Origin: Lagopus muta
Taxonomy: Eukaryota > Chordata > Aves > Galliformes > Phasianidae
Direction: 5' to 3'
Length of the DNA: 64,000 bases
Assembly: GCF_023343835.1 (NCBI RefSeq)
Contig: NC_064447.1
Location: 11,871,501-11,935,500, forward strand
In this document: positions 12,177 through 25,500 of the stretch, in pieces
How positions within the stretch are numbered: position 1 is the first letter of the stretch
How the letters are laid out: every line of letters starts with the position of its first letter
Made by a program: the position numbers and the translations under genes
Notes under the pieces: generated by a model
The model's input: the letters and a program-made list of their open reading frames with translations, nothing else
Told to the model about the DNA's origin: nothing
Databases searched by the model: none

Positions 12177-15100
12177 TTTTCATTGACTTCATGGGAGTAA
12201 AGAATGCACACACTTTATCAGAGAACTGGGACTGCTGAAAAAGAGCAAATTACAATGGAGATCATAAAGAGTTGCAGAAAACATCCAGACAAGGTATCAG
12301 TACCTGCAGTAAAAGAAATCATATATTAGTCCTGAAAGGTTTCCACGTACTTAATGAGGTTGCTAGAAAATAGTTGATTTATTTAAAGTATTTTTGTTTC
12401 ATTCCTCAACAGATCATCACTTATTTTCTCCCTCTCTACTTTTTTATTCCAGTGTGGGGAATGTGCGGAGAAGTGGTCATTGAAAAAGCCACATAAAACT
12501 TCTGAGGACACAGTGAGAACGTGGCTCTTTTAACATTACAAATCTACCAGCTTAGGTAAGGGCTTGAAGTGCATATAAACTCCCACACTTCCTCAGATAC
12601 GCAGAGTCACGATCTCAACAGAATCTGCAGAAGCAAAAGGATCATAAATCTATTTCAGATCTACAGGTGTTGCTATCTGAATGCACAATGAGCAATTCAA
12701 GGGCCCCAGCATCTTTTAACAAGCCAGGCTGAGCTGGGAGTACTGCCCTGTGGTAACAACAGTTCAATATTTTGACTCCAGCTGCTCATCCAGCACGGTG
12801 GTCAGAAAGGTGGGTGACTTATCAGCTCAGGTGTTTCCATTAGTGCATGCTTTATCTTGCTGTTAGCCTTAAGATTACTGGTTTCTTGTGTAAACCCCAA
12901 AGTTTGAATTGCTTTAGAGCTAGCTCTGGTATTGTGCACGATGCTCTTCTGCTAGCTGGTAGGCATATCCTTACTATTGTTTTATTTGCTTCCCACTTTC
13001 ACTGAGCAAAATATTTCTCCTGGCAATGATGGTGTCTGATAGCGTTCAGGAAGACAACTGCCATGTCTCAGGTATGGGCAAACATTCTGTTTCGCAATAC
13101 TTGTAGGGTCTGTTAGGTGCATTCTCAGTTGAAATGGTGGCAATACCTCCTTCACACCGTATCTCCTCCACTGATGTTGATAATACACATTCAGAGGACA
13201 GAATGTAGTTTTTAAGGTATAAATCACAGCAGACTGGGTAAAGAGTCAGTCATCATGCAGGGAACTTGGGAGAAATTTGGGGTTGGTCAAGCTTCAAGAC
13301 ACTGAACAGATAGCTCTGCATGCTTTCAAGGCCTTCATCCATATAACCTGTTTGCACGTAGAAGCAAGTGGCATTTGAAATTGAGAGAAAGGTCCAAGGT
13401 CAGGCACCTCAGCCCTCCTCATCCACTGAGCTTGGTGCTGATGTTCATCAGGCCATGGCCTCCTCTGAGCTGTCTGCAAAGATCACAAAAGAAAAGAATG
13501 GGATGTACCTACTGGAGTTCAATGCTGAGGCTTCTTCCATAACTTTTGTACATTTGCACAAGCTGCCCAAATGTCACGGCTGTCTGCAATAAGGTCTTTA
13601 TGTACAAGCAGTCACTAGCTTCTCCAGTTCCCATAAAACTTTTCAGCTTTGATCTTCTACTGTTTGTTTTCAAGGCCAGGGGCACAGAAGTTCATGCTCC
13701 AGCCCTTTCCCAAGAGCTCCCCGTTTTTCTGCTCATTTTGCTTTGCAACCAACAGGGGAAATGGAAATCACGTTGCCCCCATTGCCTCTTTCTAGCCTCT
13801 GCTCCTCTATTTATTTCCATCTTTCAGTCTGCTTTTTCCTCTCCTAACATCTAGTGGAGTCAAAGCAGAAAGAGAAGGGGAATGAAAGGAGGAAACAGGG
13901 ATGGGGGAAAGGAAAATAGAGTTGAAATAAGAAAAATATATACCTGTAAAACTGAGAAGGTAAGAGAAGGAATAGAAAAATGAAACATCACTATTATTTT
14001 ATTCTGTTTTGTACCAATATCAATTATTTTCAATATAAGCCCAAAGATGGGAGATGAACCAGGAATCTTGAAACACGGAACTTGGCATATAATGGAGAAA
14101 CAGAGAAGCTGAGCACAAACTTCTCTTCCAAGCTCTTATATGGGTGCTTACACCTGCTGCTTAGGCTCATAACAAAACAACTGCAGAAACTCAGCAGGGC
14201 GCACCATAGCATTTGTGAGGTTCGTCCCAGCCACTCAGCAGTGCTGCTGCAGCTCTGCAGTAGTAAACAGAATTATTTTGTCCTGGTAGCAACAACAGTG
14301 CTCCAGGGGAAAGAGGGAGGGGGGGCCCCTCTGACAATTAGATGTGAGCTATTGATGGCAGCTTTCACGGATGAGTGCACAGAGCTAAGGATGTATGGTA
14401 ACTGATTTTTCTGATGAATTTATTGTATACTATAATTTCAGTCCCACTTACAGACAAAGCAGATCTACCATGGGAGCTGGGCTTCAGAGTTGTTTGAATT
14501 CTCTTTCAAAACCCTTTAGAACCTCAGAAGTCTGAAGAGGACCTCAAGCAGGGCGCAGACAAAGCTGGTGGGGCAGAGTAAGGAAGCTAATCAGAAACAC
14601 CAATCTGAGAGCTTCACAGTCACAGAAGGCCTGATTTGCAGGCAGTTTAGCATCTGCAGATTCCAGCGGGAGTCCTGAGTGCTCAGCTGTTCCCAAATCA
14701 GGCCTATAGACAGGGGAGATCTGGGGGTTGATCTGCTCGCATCCTCCTGGCCTGACTGCTTTCCTGTAGGGCAATGCCGACATCCAGCGGGTAGACTCGT
14801 GAATTACAGCAGTATTTTTACACGGCGTGAGCTGTTGCTGAGTCTCAACGCGGAATCCTGGCAAAGAGCCTTCTGATAGAAGTTCCTGTGCTGTGATGTC
14901 CTGTGCTGTCCTGAGCTCACGACTGAGAGCCCTGTGCTGTTCTTCCGACTCCTGCATTAACGTAAAGGAGATTTTAAGTCCTGTCTCTTAGTAAGAAGAA
15001 AAGGATTTGCTCTTTGTGGAAACGCTTGCAGCTCTGTAGCGACAGTCACTCTGACACTCACTTCCCAGAAGGGTTTTCTTTGCTTTGTTTGGTTCTAAAC

Positions 15101-15495
15101 CTGTGATTTCCTGATCTTTTGCGGTATAATAATGCTTCTGAACAGCCCTAACATTCTATGAAGTCCCACTGCTCTGGTATTTTCCCTCAGTGCTGTATGA
15201 CGACCACAGGCCCAGCACACTTCACTCCAGCACATGGTGAAGGCCTGGCAGGGCAGGACAGCTTCAGCTGGATCGGGAGTTTATGATATAAATTATTTGA
15301 AGCAGATTCAAAAGCATAAAATCAGTGAGAGCCACAAGGTCCAGTAGAAACGAGGACATGTGCTGGGCTTCTGTCACTGCCTGCTAACCACAGGCCAGCC
15401 GCTCACAAACGTGTTGTCTTTTTTCCTCCAATACCTGATCAGATAACAGGGGATTTTCGTTCACACGTGTACTTTGGCACTTTAATCCCTGCGAG

Positions 15496-15526
15496 TGACG
15501 CAATCTGACGTCACACCTCGACGTCA
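15496..15526. promoter_or_regulatory. Clustered CRE/ATF sites
   Basis: TGACGCAA at 15496-15503, a perfect palindromic CRE TGACGTCA at 15506-15513, and CGACGTCA at 15519-15526. The last two sit in a tandem copy of GACGTCACACCTC. The CRE octamer is the binding site of CREB/ATF factors; occupancy here is inferred. Confidence 0.7.
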
Positions 15527-16132
15527 CACCTCGCGGCTGTGGCCACGCCCCCTTGCTGCTCGCACAGCAGCGCAGGCCCCGCCCCCAGAAATCACACCGC
15601 TCCCGGTGCCCGCCCTCCTACCTCTGATTGGTTGGCCCTCAGCTCGCTCCGCCTTCCATCGGCCAGCTCCGCCCCTCCCCTCCCTGTTCCTCCCGGCGCT
15701 GCCCTCCCTGCTTTGCCCTGAGCCCCGTCGCTCATTTAACCCCGCCCTTCATGGCGGCTTGTCCAATCGAAAGCGCGGAGTTTTGAGCGACACTACCGCT
15801 ACCCAATCAGACGCGGCTCCAGCGGGGGGTGGGGCCGAGCTGGCACCTCCTTCCGCAAGGCGGCGGCGGCGGCGCTCCCTGACTGTAGGGGCCGGGGGCT
15901 CCGCCGCGCCCCCGCCCCGTCGCGCCTCACCGGGACCGGAGGCGGTTGCCGCCGACCGAACCCGGACCCAGGCGCTCGTGGGCACTCTCCCTCCGCTCCC
16001 CGGCCTTGCGGCGCTTCCTTCAGCCCGGAGCCGGGCGGCGGAGCCCCCTCCCCGGGCAGGGCCTGCGGGCCGCGCCCCGCCGCCACCCCTCCCCCCGGCC
16101 GGCCGCACCCCGCCGCCTCCGAGCCGAGGGGA

Positions 16133-16153
16133 ATGGGCGGTCCCGGCCCTTAG
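16133..16153 (+). other. Short uORF in GNA12 leader
   Basis: ATG at 16133 is followed by five sense codons and TAG at 16151-16153. It is out of frame with the GNA12 start. It matters only if transcription starts upstream of it. Confidence 0.5.
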
Positions 16154-16207
16154 CCCCCGGCCGCTCCTCCTCCTGCCGGGTCCCGGCGTCTCGGCGGCCT
16201 CCGCCCG

Positions 16208-16246
16208 ATGCTGGCGGAGCCGCCCGGGGTCTCGGCGGCTTCGTGA
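16208..16246 (+). other. Second uORF, close to the GNA12 start
   Basis: ATG at 16208 opens twelve codons ([12 protein letters not shown]) ending in TGA at 16244-16246, 22 bases before the main ATG. It is out of frame with GNA12. The short spacing would make reinitiation inefficient, so it could dampen translation if the ATG is recognised (the base at -3 is C, a weak context). Confidence 0.5.
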
Positions 16247-16268
16247 GCGCTCCCGTCGCGCGGCCGCC

Positions 16269-16583
16269 ATGTCCGGCGTGGTGCGAACCCTGAGCCGCTG
16301 CCTGCTGCCGGCCGAGGCCACGGGCCGAGAACAGCCGAGACGGGAGGGCAAGGAGCGGAGCCGCGATGCGGAGCGGGAGGCGAGGCGGAGAAGCCGGGAG
16401 ATCGACGCGATGCTGGCCCGGGAACGGAGGGCCGTGAGGCGCCTGGTTAAAATCCTGCTGCTGGGAGCCGGGGAGAGCGGCAAGTCCACTTTCCTCAAAC
16501 AGATGCGGATCATCCACGGCAGAGAGTTCGACCAGAAGGCGCTGTTGGAGTTCCGGGCCACCATCTACGAGAACATCCTCAAG
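16269..16583 (+). CDS. GNA12: GNA12 coding exon 1
   Basis: Encodes residues 1-105: the palmitoylated N-terminal helix region rich in Arg/Glu (about 20-60), the beta-1/P-loop nucleotide-binding segment and the start of the helical domain. It ends AACATCCTCAAG|GTGAGA. The whole exon lies within the CpG island and is GC-rich, unlike the three downstream exons. Confidence 0.96.
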
Positions 16584-19500
16584 GTGAGAGGCGGGAGGGG
16601 CACCGCAGGCTCACCCCGCTGTGACAGCCGGGCTCTGGGCGGCCGGCGGGGTTGGCGGTGCGTGCAGGTGCGTGCGGGGCGGAGGCCTTTGTGTGCCCGC
16701 TTGGCACTGCGGAAAACCTCGACGGAAAAGAAAAAAAGCCAACAAAAAAGGCTCAAGGAAAGTTCCCTGCGAAGGGGATTGAGGAAAGCTTGGTGGAAAC
16801 GTGGAGAACGGGAATAGGTGTGGTCTGTGCTCTGGGAACAAACATTATGAGAGCATCCCCTGAGTCCAAGCTGGAGGAATTTTATCGTGCAGAGATGTGA
16901 GGTTTCTGTGCTGTGAGCCTCGGTTAGATGAGAAAGGGGTCCCTGGGTGTGTTGTGACTGCAAATAGCTGCGGTGTGGTTCGTTGTTAGGACTGGGGGTG
17001 CAGGTGGTTGGAGTTGGGCAGCATGAGGTGCCAGCCAGCACGGCTCTCTAACTTTGTTCTGGGATCTTTCTGAGTAAGTTTTGTTTGGTGCTTGGGCAGG
17101 TTCCGCTCTGGCAGGTTCCCTTAGTGGCTGGAGAATACCAAGGCTGCAAGTAGAGCCTACAAGTAGAGCCCTTGTTCTGCAATTAGGGGAAAACAACATT
17201 GACTAATTTCTGGGAACAGGCTTTGGTGCCCTGTGCAGGTAGAAGTTCTCATATTTTAGAAAAGTGTGAAAGATTCATAAAACAGCTCGCTCAGTAATGA
17301 GTCTCACTTCATCTTCATAAGTTCTCCAAAAGAACGGCTGCTTTCCTCTCTGTAGCTTTTCTGTAAGACCAACTCCATTCTTATGCAGACGTGGATTTGT
17401 GAAGCTCTGTCATATCTCACAGAAAACTTAAGTAAAGGGAGCTGTGTAAATGAAGGATAAAACAGTTACTTTTGAAATTTCAGATATGTTTTGAATGGTA
17501 GATACATACGTACCTAACTGCACACACACACAGTGATTCTTGCTTTTAGAATCTCACTGTTCCATCAAGAACTTTTCCTTCTGTTGTTGAACAGGAAAAC
17601 TATTGACTGATTCTCTTTTCCTTTACCTTTTTAGTCGGTTTCTGGAAGCACGCTGTGTGTTACGTGAGCATGCACACATATTACAGGACGTTTGGTGTTT
17701 TAGCTCTTTTTTTTTTTTCATTGAAGTTAGCTGAGCAAAAAAAATTGGTACAAGTTATTAGCTCCACACCTAGAAATAAGGAGCCTCATCCTACAGGGCG
17801 TCGTGCTTGTTTTGGTGCTGTCAGGAAGAGACTTGTGAAAACAGAAGAACCTTAATGAGATTCTTCAAGTTGTTATGAGCAATAGTAATTTGAGCAAAAT
17901 GTTACAATATTTTATATATACAGAATATAGAGAGTGTTCTACAGTAGTGTTCAGTGTGCTTAGACGCATTCCCATCTTTTAGTAGAGGAAGCTGCATTAC
18001 ACATTTGAGACACTTGTCTGCCGGATGGCTTTGGGCACATTTACAGAACTTGGAGTAGAATCCCGATCCTCAAGGTAGCAGTTTTGGTTTTCTGATTCCA
18101 AGACCAGTACTTACAATGTTTGATGGAATGATGTCAGCTGATTGTGCTTTTCAGCCTCCTATTAATCAAAGAAAAGCTTAGAAGTATTTTTAAAGGGAGG
18201 TAATATGCTTTAATGGAACACCTTTTGGGCCTTGCAGATCATGGTTTGGGGGTGTTAGGTTGGGCTAACCTTGTAGCTATGCGTACAGCAGCTGTTTAAC
18301 TCTTCCTTTTTTAGTTTCTACGGACGGCAGAGGTGGCTTTTGAGTAGGAACACAGTTTATTCTTCACCTGTGCTTTTGGGGAATAGCTTGGGAACAGGCA
18401 TTATGGTAAGAGCATGTGGGAGGGAGAAGAGCAACCAGCGGAAACGGTTTTCTGATGAGGAGGTCTGAGGCTGGAGAAGGTAGTGAATGTTCTGTTTCTC
18501 TTTTGCTAAACAAAAAGAGATGTGATAACACAGTGAAACAAGGCCATAATCTTCAGGAAAAGCCATATACCAAGGTGGGTATGTTGCAGGGCTTTTGAAT
18601 CAGGCATTTTGACAGAGAAGTTTAGCTTAAGGCAACTGTATAAAACTTCCTTATATTGTTGTTATTTTTTTTTTCCAGTGAAAAAGCTTAAATAGTTCCC
18701 AATGAATTAATTTTGCTGCTTTGACAATGTAAATTGTCAAGTGAATCTGATCGCTGTTCTTTCTGTAATGGTGTTTAGACTAGGAGTTATTTCCCGTTTC
18801 AGGAAGTTCAGCCTAGAATGCTCATCCATTAACACTAAATGGAGCGGAGATCGCTGCGCATCCAACTTAAAAGGGAAGATGAATTCTCATAATACAATAT
18901 GTGGACATCATGAAATGAAAACGGTCGTGTAGAATAGCATACAAATCTGTTTGACGTTGTGGAGTACAGCTGCAGCAGCCATAGCCCTTTTTGCATTCAG
19001 TTCTCAGCATTGTCTCATAATGGTTCTGTTAAGCTTTTGCAGCACTGAGATCTGAGTTGGAAATGCAGTGTAAATCTCTGGGATTAAATGGTCAATTTTC
19101 GTTTTCCAACCGTGACTGAACTTCGCTCTGAAGGAAGGAGGATTACTGATCTCTCAGCAGCACTTGGTATTTCTGAAGTGCTTTTTGCAGGGCATTATGC
19201 AGCCTGCACAGCTTCTGGAAACCAAAGGAACTGGTTTGGAGAACAGAACCTGAAACCTCCCCGAAAATAATGGTGTGAAGCATGAACTGACGTTAGTGTC
19301 AGCTGCTTCTATGTGCCGAGTTGTTAGCTTCTTGCTTTTTTCTGATATGTCTCTGATGTTGAGTTCTTTCCTTACCCTGTGCTCCCTGTTTCTCATCCCC
19401 CTCATCGGGAAACCCTAGTTAGAAACAAAATGCTAAAACTAAGTAAATCTGTGATACAGCATTTACTTTTCCATTTAGTACAGGTGATAGTTCAGGGCCT

Positions 19501-22500
19501 CGCTAGCTTTTTCTGGCATTTGTGGGCTGGTCTTCAAATACATTAGTTTTGCTTTGGTTTAAGGTAAATAGTCATCGGTTAACTAGGGTTTTGCTTGTTA
19601 ATCGAGGCTAAGTTTCAAAGTAACTTTTTGAAGCTTTTTGATGATGGGAGTGAAAAGCAGCAGTGTTAATGCTGAGCTGTGAGTACACAGCCTGCACAGC
19701 TGAGCACACCCACTGGCAGAGGAAGGTTGGGCAGGGGAAGGTAGTGTGGGGCTGTGCTGCAGCATGGGCTGAGGCAGCTCCTGGTTGAACAGAGCCACTC
19801 AGAAAGCTGTTATGCACCCGAGGTTTCAAATGTAGGAAAGAAGTGGACAGTGGTGATGTAGGGGTGTTGTGGCAGTGCCTTCTAGCTGTAACTGGGGGAG
19901 CGAGCTTTCTGTACCCTTCAAAATAGCTGGGGTAGCCCTACTGCTCTGTTTGCTGCCTTTGATAACAGCTAAAGAAGTCAGGGAGTTGATGAATCGTGGC
20001 TCTGATGTTCCTTGTCTAAATGTTTTTTTGTTTCAAGTATGAAAATATCACGCTGCTTGAAAAAACCCAGCTTAGCTGCATAAGAAAATAATTAATCCAC
20101 AAGCACCCGAGCAGCACTTGCAGCAGCATGTCTGGGAGATCCCAATCTGAAGGAGCAGGAGGGAAATTGGTTTATAAAAGCCTGAAGCATCGTCTGTTGA
20201 ATTTTTTTTAATTTTTTTTTCCCCTGATTTTGTTGGTTTCTGTGTTGAAATTGGGAAGGGCAGCTCAAAGCTGCATACATCCATCAGAGTTTTCTTGCTG
20301 TCTGTGGCCTGGATCACAACGACTGGCCACCAGGTTGAGGAGCCCAGAGCTGCAGAGGGGACTGCTCAGGAAATGTGTGACTTCACTTGTGGGCTCTGCC
20401 TGGGGAAAACAACCCGAAGGTGGAAGTTCCCCGAGGGCAGACATAGGGTGCTTCTGAGCGTCACTGCAGGGGGTGCAGGCAAACCTGAGAGCGTATTCCT
20501 CCACAGCTTGAGGCTGAGGGGCAGGAAGCTGGCCAAACGAGCAGCCCAAATGGAGCTCATTTTAAGAGGTGGTTCGGGCTTCTGCAGCTGGTACTAAAAC
20601 CTGCACTGTTGCTGCTTCATTGTTTCAGGTGTGAGTGGCCTTACTGTTACCAAGTTACCATATGGAAACCTTTTTTATTCTTGCAATTTTTTAGTTCCAG
20701 TCAAGCACAGGCTCTGAGCAGTGGAAAAAGTATTGCATTTATACCGCTAATGCATTTCTCCTACCAGCCTGCAACTGCAGGGCAGCTCTCTTTCCTCTGT
20801 GTGAATTCCTGTAACTCTTTAAACTGAGTGAACTCCATCTTTCCTTGGGTTTGCATGGAAATGAATTTGGTAGCCCGTTAGGAGGGGATGCTCATGGCAC
20901 AGCTTGGTGCTTTGAGGTGGGAATCTGGCTGTACTGGAGCAGTTCATTGCAGGACACCCATCTCATCTCCACTGGGGCAGCATCTTGTGAAAGAATGCCA
21001 AGGAGAATACGTTGCAGGAACTGTGGCTAATTAGGAGCTTTTCCATTAAATTCAACATGCAAGTGCTAAAGCTCCGTGTTAGAACTGGTATTTAAATCTG
21101 ATTATCTTTGCTCTAAGCATTTACTGTTCGGTGGTTATTTGAATAAGAAAAATAATATTCATAAAACTATTGATGGAAAAATAAAACCCCCAAACCTGGG
21201 AGTTGTCTCGGCCTTTTTGTTCCAGGTCCATTTGGTCAGTGAAATACTTAATTTCCACTTTGTGTGTTTGGGGTTTCTCTCATCTGAATTCCAACAGCTC
21301 TGGTGGTCTCTGCACATTTTAGGGTATCTTTTAATTGGGCTCAGAGAAAGCAATCTGTCTTCATCATGGTGGGCAGTGGAGAGGAGCAGTGGTCAATAGT
21401 AAGGATAAATATTCATTATTGCTCCAAAATAGAGCTTACAATGCTCTTGTGATGTAGTCATTAGTCTTGCAGAACATGGGTTGTCCCTGGAGACTGCAGA
21501 CACATACTTTGATGTTTTCCAGACAAAACTTCAGTTGCTTGAGTGACTAAATTTGGGAGCTTGTGTTATATTCAGTTGTTTCAGTATACGTATATTTATG
21601 TAATTCACTTGGAAACAGTATTGGCAAAGAAAATTCTGCTACTATCAATGTTGACAAGACAACTTTAAAGCAAAGGCAAACTAGCATATGTTACTTTAAG
21701 AAGCTCAATAAAAATTACAGACAGAGGAAAATGTAGGATTCATTGGCTGTAGAGTTCTCGTGTGAGTTTCCTTCACTTACATGGCTTTCCCTCTTGGGGA
21801 GGCAAGCACAGCTTGTCTTGAAGGTGAGGATCCTCCCTGCTTGGTGCTGCAGCAGTTGTGGTCTTGCAGAATCCTGTGAGGATGCTTCTGGAACCCAGAT
21901 GTGTCTTCAGCCCTGCTGACAGTATGAACTAGAGGCTGTTGTGATAGTCTCAGGAAGAGGAGAAACCTGGTGGGGTCATTCTGGAAGCACTGGCCTTGGA
22001 ACTTATTTTAAGGTCCTGTGCGAGCTGTCACCTCAGGTGACGTCTCATTGCTTTGTGCCTGGTTGCAAGCCAGGCATACATGAAGGATACTGTTTCTTGT
22101 GCATTTAGCATCATTTTGCTGCATTTGGTCAAAGATAAGGGCTCTTCTCAGAATTGCCACCTAAGCAGACATTGCTGCTCCTAGTTCAGAGATTCAGTGG
22201 CTGATCCAAATGTTCCTTAATGTTCATGGTGTTTATTTGTGGGCTCAAAGTAATGACAAAGCCTTCAGACAGCAGAGGGTGGAACCACAGCACCAGGAAG
22301 GATGCCCCTTCTGGTGGTGCTTGGCTGTTAGATGAACTGCTCTGTAGCACGAAGCTCCCTCCTTAGTGGCATTGGGTTCCTTTCTGCTGTTTGAAGATGA
22401 ACTTCCAAGGGCATAGATCAAATCAAAACATCATTAATGCCTTTATGAGACCACGCTGTGCAAATCTGACAGTCTTGCAATTAGCTTTGTTTGGTAATAG

Positions 22501-25500
22501 ATCTCCTTCAGCCCAGTGTTCTAGTTGGCAATAAAAAAAGTGCATGTGAATATATCTCCAAACCCTGACAACTTTATTTTTAAAACATGCATTTGAAAAT
22601 GTCTTCTTTTAGAACCTAAAGAGCTGTTTTCTAAAAATACACATAGGTTACATTTTATCATCTTTATTTGCCAGTGAGCAGTGCTGCTGAAAAAGCCAGC
22701 TCCATCTCTGCCATGCAGTTCTGCTCTCTCATGCTGGCACTCACAGAGCTGCTGCAGATTTTTGGAGCAGCCTTCCTGGCTCTGTGCTGCTGCCAGCTGC
22801 ATCACTTTCTGCTGCTTCCACATGGGTAAGGGCACAGCAGAAATGTCAGACCAAGGTGGGAGCTCTCTCCGTAGCTCAGCTCTGTATGAGTTGCTATGAA
22901 TTGTGATCCTCAAATGCTGTCAGGTCCTTGTCAGCAGCAAAGAGGAGCACGCACAGTGAGAAAGATGTTTTGATCTCCTGTTGCCTGCAGTGTTAATGGT
23001 GGTGCAAAGCCATAGGGAAGGGCAGTGTTACCTATTAGCTCTGATTTGGAGCCTCATAATTAAGCAGTGACCTGCATTTCGCTTACAACAATCATTTCTG
23101 TGAGTGGTTTGGTTGTTGGACATCGAGGGCTTTGGTGTGAGGTTGAGCAGTGTATTGATAGTAACAGCTTTCAGCATCTGCTGCAATATTGTGTGTGTTG
23201 TGTAGTTCATAAAATGATTGCAAAAAAAAAAATCGGTGTAAAAGATTTCTCTATTTGTATACCAGCTCTATTTTGCAAGTTGTCTCTAGACCTTTGGCTA
23301 TAATAAATAGCCAACATTGCCTGGCTGTAGGCTTGGGTGCAGGTGAATCTGGTCCTCCCTTATGAACACATCTTCCCCAGACCTGTTGCGTGCACTGCCT
23401 GTTTGGTGCTCAGCCATGCTGCCTTCACCCAGCTGTGAGTTGGACCATCTGGTAAAAGGTGTGGGATTTCTAGGAGAGATAAGCCTTCAAGTACTGGAAC
23501 AGGTGAATAATTTAAGAAACGAGTGTTGTGTTTTAAGTGGTGATAAATACTGATGTAAGATATTCCTAAGTCAAGCTGCTTCTTACATACTGCAGCTGTT
23601 CGTGTATTGCCAAGTACCATTGGTTTCAAGTGAAATTAGCTGGTGATAGCCTTTCTTATAATCCCACAAAGTAACTCAGAGAAGGAGGAAAAATATATTT
23701 CAGTCCTACTTGTAAGCATTTGTGGAAATGCTCAGAAGGCCTTTGTGCTGCTGATGGGCAGCAAACATTGTGCTCAGTGCCTTGACAGCTGTGCTCCATC
23801 AGGCCAGTGCTTTGGAGTTCTGTCTCTGACACAAACAATCGGGTACAAGAACAGGGCAATGTGATGCTGTGGGCTTCTCTACCAGCCTTTGGTTTTGGAA
23901 ACTTCTTGAGCCAGGAGTTGCATCTGGAATGTAATCGAATAGTCCTCTTGGGGCCTTCCTCTGTGAAATTATCTTGGTTGGTCTGTGAGTCCATTTATAC
24001 TTCTGGCCAGCATCCTCTGTAACTGAGTTAGGCTCATTATGGGGTGTGTAGGAGAAATCCCTCCTTGTAGTTGAACTCAGCTGTGTTGCTGTACACAAGT
24101 AGTTGTGCAGTGAAGGGATAAAAACAAATAATCTATTTCTTTTCTGTAAATAGTTTTTACTCTCTACAGATTTCTGGTATGTCATGCCTTAGTTCTGTCA
24201 AAGCTGTAGATTTTGATCTGTTTAGTATCTCATTCTGTGTAAGATACTTTGTGAGATAGATCACATCACAATTCCCCTGCACCTTTTTGATTCTGACTTA
24301 TTTCCATTCATGTTACGTGCATTGTACAGTGACTTGGATGTGTTTAAAAATTGCTAGGAAAGGAATTGGACAGAGAACCTTCTTGTTTTTCCTCTCTAAC
24401 ATTCTTGTATGCTGCTGTTTTGCCTCCTTCTAGTGTTTGACAGCATCCTTATCTGTGGAGTTGAGTTCTTTCCACCTGTGCTTGTTCCACGTCTGCTCTG
24501 CAGCACGGAGCCTTTAGCTCAGCCGAGCTGTTCAGAAGTTCATATCAAAAGCTTTTGCCACATTTTTCTGTATTCCAGTTTTGAAAACAGTACAGCAGTT
24601 GACAATATTTAGCCCTCTGAATGAAAGAGAGAATTGGTGGTTTCCTTAGTAGTAGAAAATCAGTAAAAATGTCACAGTGTTGGGAAGGCTTAGTGTGAAA
24701 TGGGTGCTGCACTGGAAACAGAATGAGGGAACCTTTCCTGTGCCAGCTTGCACCCCAGATTTTTGAGGTAAGGATTACTTTGTTTTGGAGATTTGTTTCT
24801 CCTCATCTTTCTGACATCTGCCCATAGCATTTATAGTTTGGGGAAGATGCTGCAATATTAGATTTAATTTAACCTTCCTGGGGAATCTTGTTGAGTCATA
24901 AATATATTTAACCACTAAGAGATGGGGGGAGGAAGCATTGGCTATGCTGCTTTTGTCAGGCTTCTACCTGTGAGACATTTTAGCTGTAGTTTTAAAAGCT
25001 GGTGTGTTGTAAGCATCCTGACTAGAGAAATACTGTTCCTGTGGTTATCCACAGGCCACCATTTCTGCTAACCCATGTTCCATTTCTGATCTTCATCCCA
25101 TGTTTAAAATTGACCTGCTGTGTGCTTCTGCACGTCTGTGTTCTGCTGATGCCCCTGTCTGACTGCCAGCTCACCCCAGGCCAGGCTGTGCACGTGGTTT
25201 GGTGGCAGCCCTTCCTCCCTCTAGCAGGCACAGGAAGGCAGTGTATGCTCCCCACAGGTAACCTTGAGGTAGATAACATGCACAGGAGCAGGGAGTTCTG
25301 TTCCTTCTCTTGCCCGATGGACATTCAGACCTGCTTTGCCAAGAAGCTGCAGCCAGCAGATAAGTAACTATTCTGGGACCGGAGCAGTCTCTACACCCGT
25401 GATTAAAATTCTCTTCTGTGTTTTTTTCCAAACAAATGGTGGAACTTTCCTTAACAACAGTCTCTGGAGATCCTGCACGTCTCCGGTGGGAGCAGTAAAA

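Larger units (their letters stand above)
1407..15480. other. Intergenic region upstream of GNA12
   Basis: About 14 kb with no gene I can support. It contains scattered poly(A)/A-rich tracts (2907-2950, about 5346-5361, about 5958-5973), a CR1 fragment (about 12041-12176), a local repeat/hairpin (7328-7379) and a cluster of short palindromes (5604-5641). Open frames in this interval, including one of 171 codons on the minus strand at 9664-10179, show no domain, no plausible splice structure and low-complexity or Cys/His-rich composition. Some moderately AT-rich stretches could be conserved regulatory DNA, but that needs an alignment. Confidence 0.6.
15490..16690. promoter_or_regulatory. GNA12: GNA12 CpG island and promoter region
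   Basis: A sharp shift to very high GC with dense CpG begins near 15490 and fades about 100 bases into intron 1. It contains a CRE cluster (15496-15526), an inverted CCAAT box (ATTGG 15627-15631), direct CCAAT boxes (15763-15767 and 15803-15807) and GC-box/Sp1-like sites (CACGCCCCC 15544-15552, CCCCGCCCCC 15577-15586, CTCCGCCCC from 15668). No TATA box is placed convincingly. This is the typical build of a broadly expressed, TATA-less vertebrate promoter. The transcription start is not fixed by sequence, but probably lies downstream of the CCAAT boxes. Confidence 0.85.

Noticed and set aside
15749-16564. A 271-codon minus-strand open frame opposite GNA12 exon 1
   Set aside because: GC-rich DNA rarely contains stop codons; the peptide is Arg/Gly/Pro/Ala low complexity and mirrors the sense coding sequence.
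16269-16583. GNA13 as an alternative identity
   Set aside because: The N-terminus [16 protein letters not shown] and the presence of AMZ1 next door fit GNA12, not GNA13.
15495-16817. A 440-codon plus-strand open frame through the CpG island, in frame with the GNA12 start
   Set aside because: It begins at GTG and has no ATG before the GNA12 ATG at 16269; its upstream part is Pro/Arg/Ala-rich translation of promoter DNA, and its right end simply runs past the exon 1 donor into the intron.
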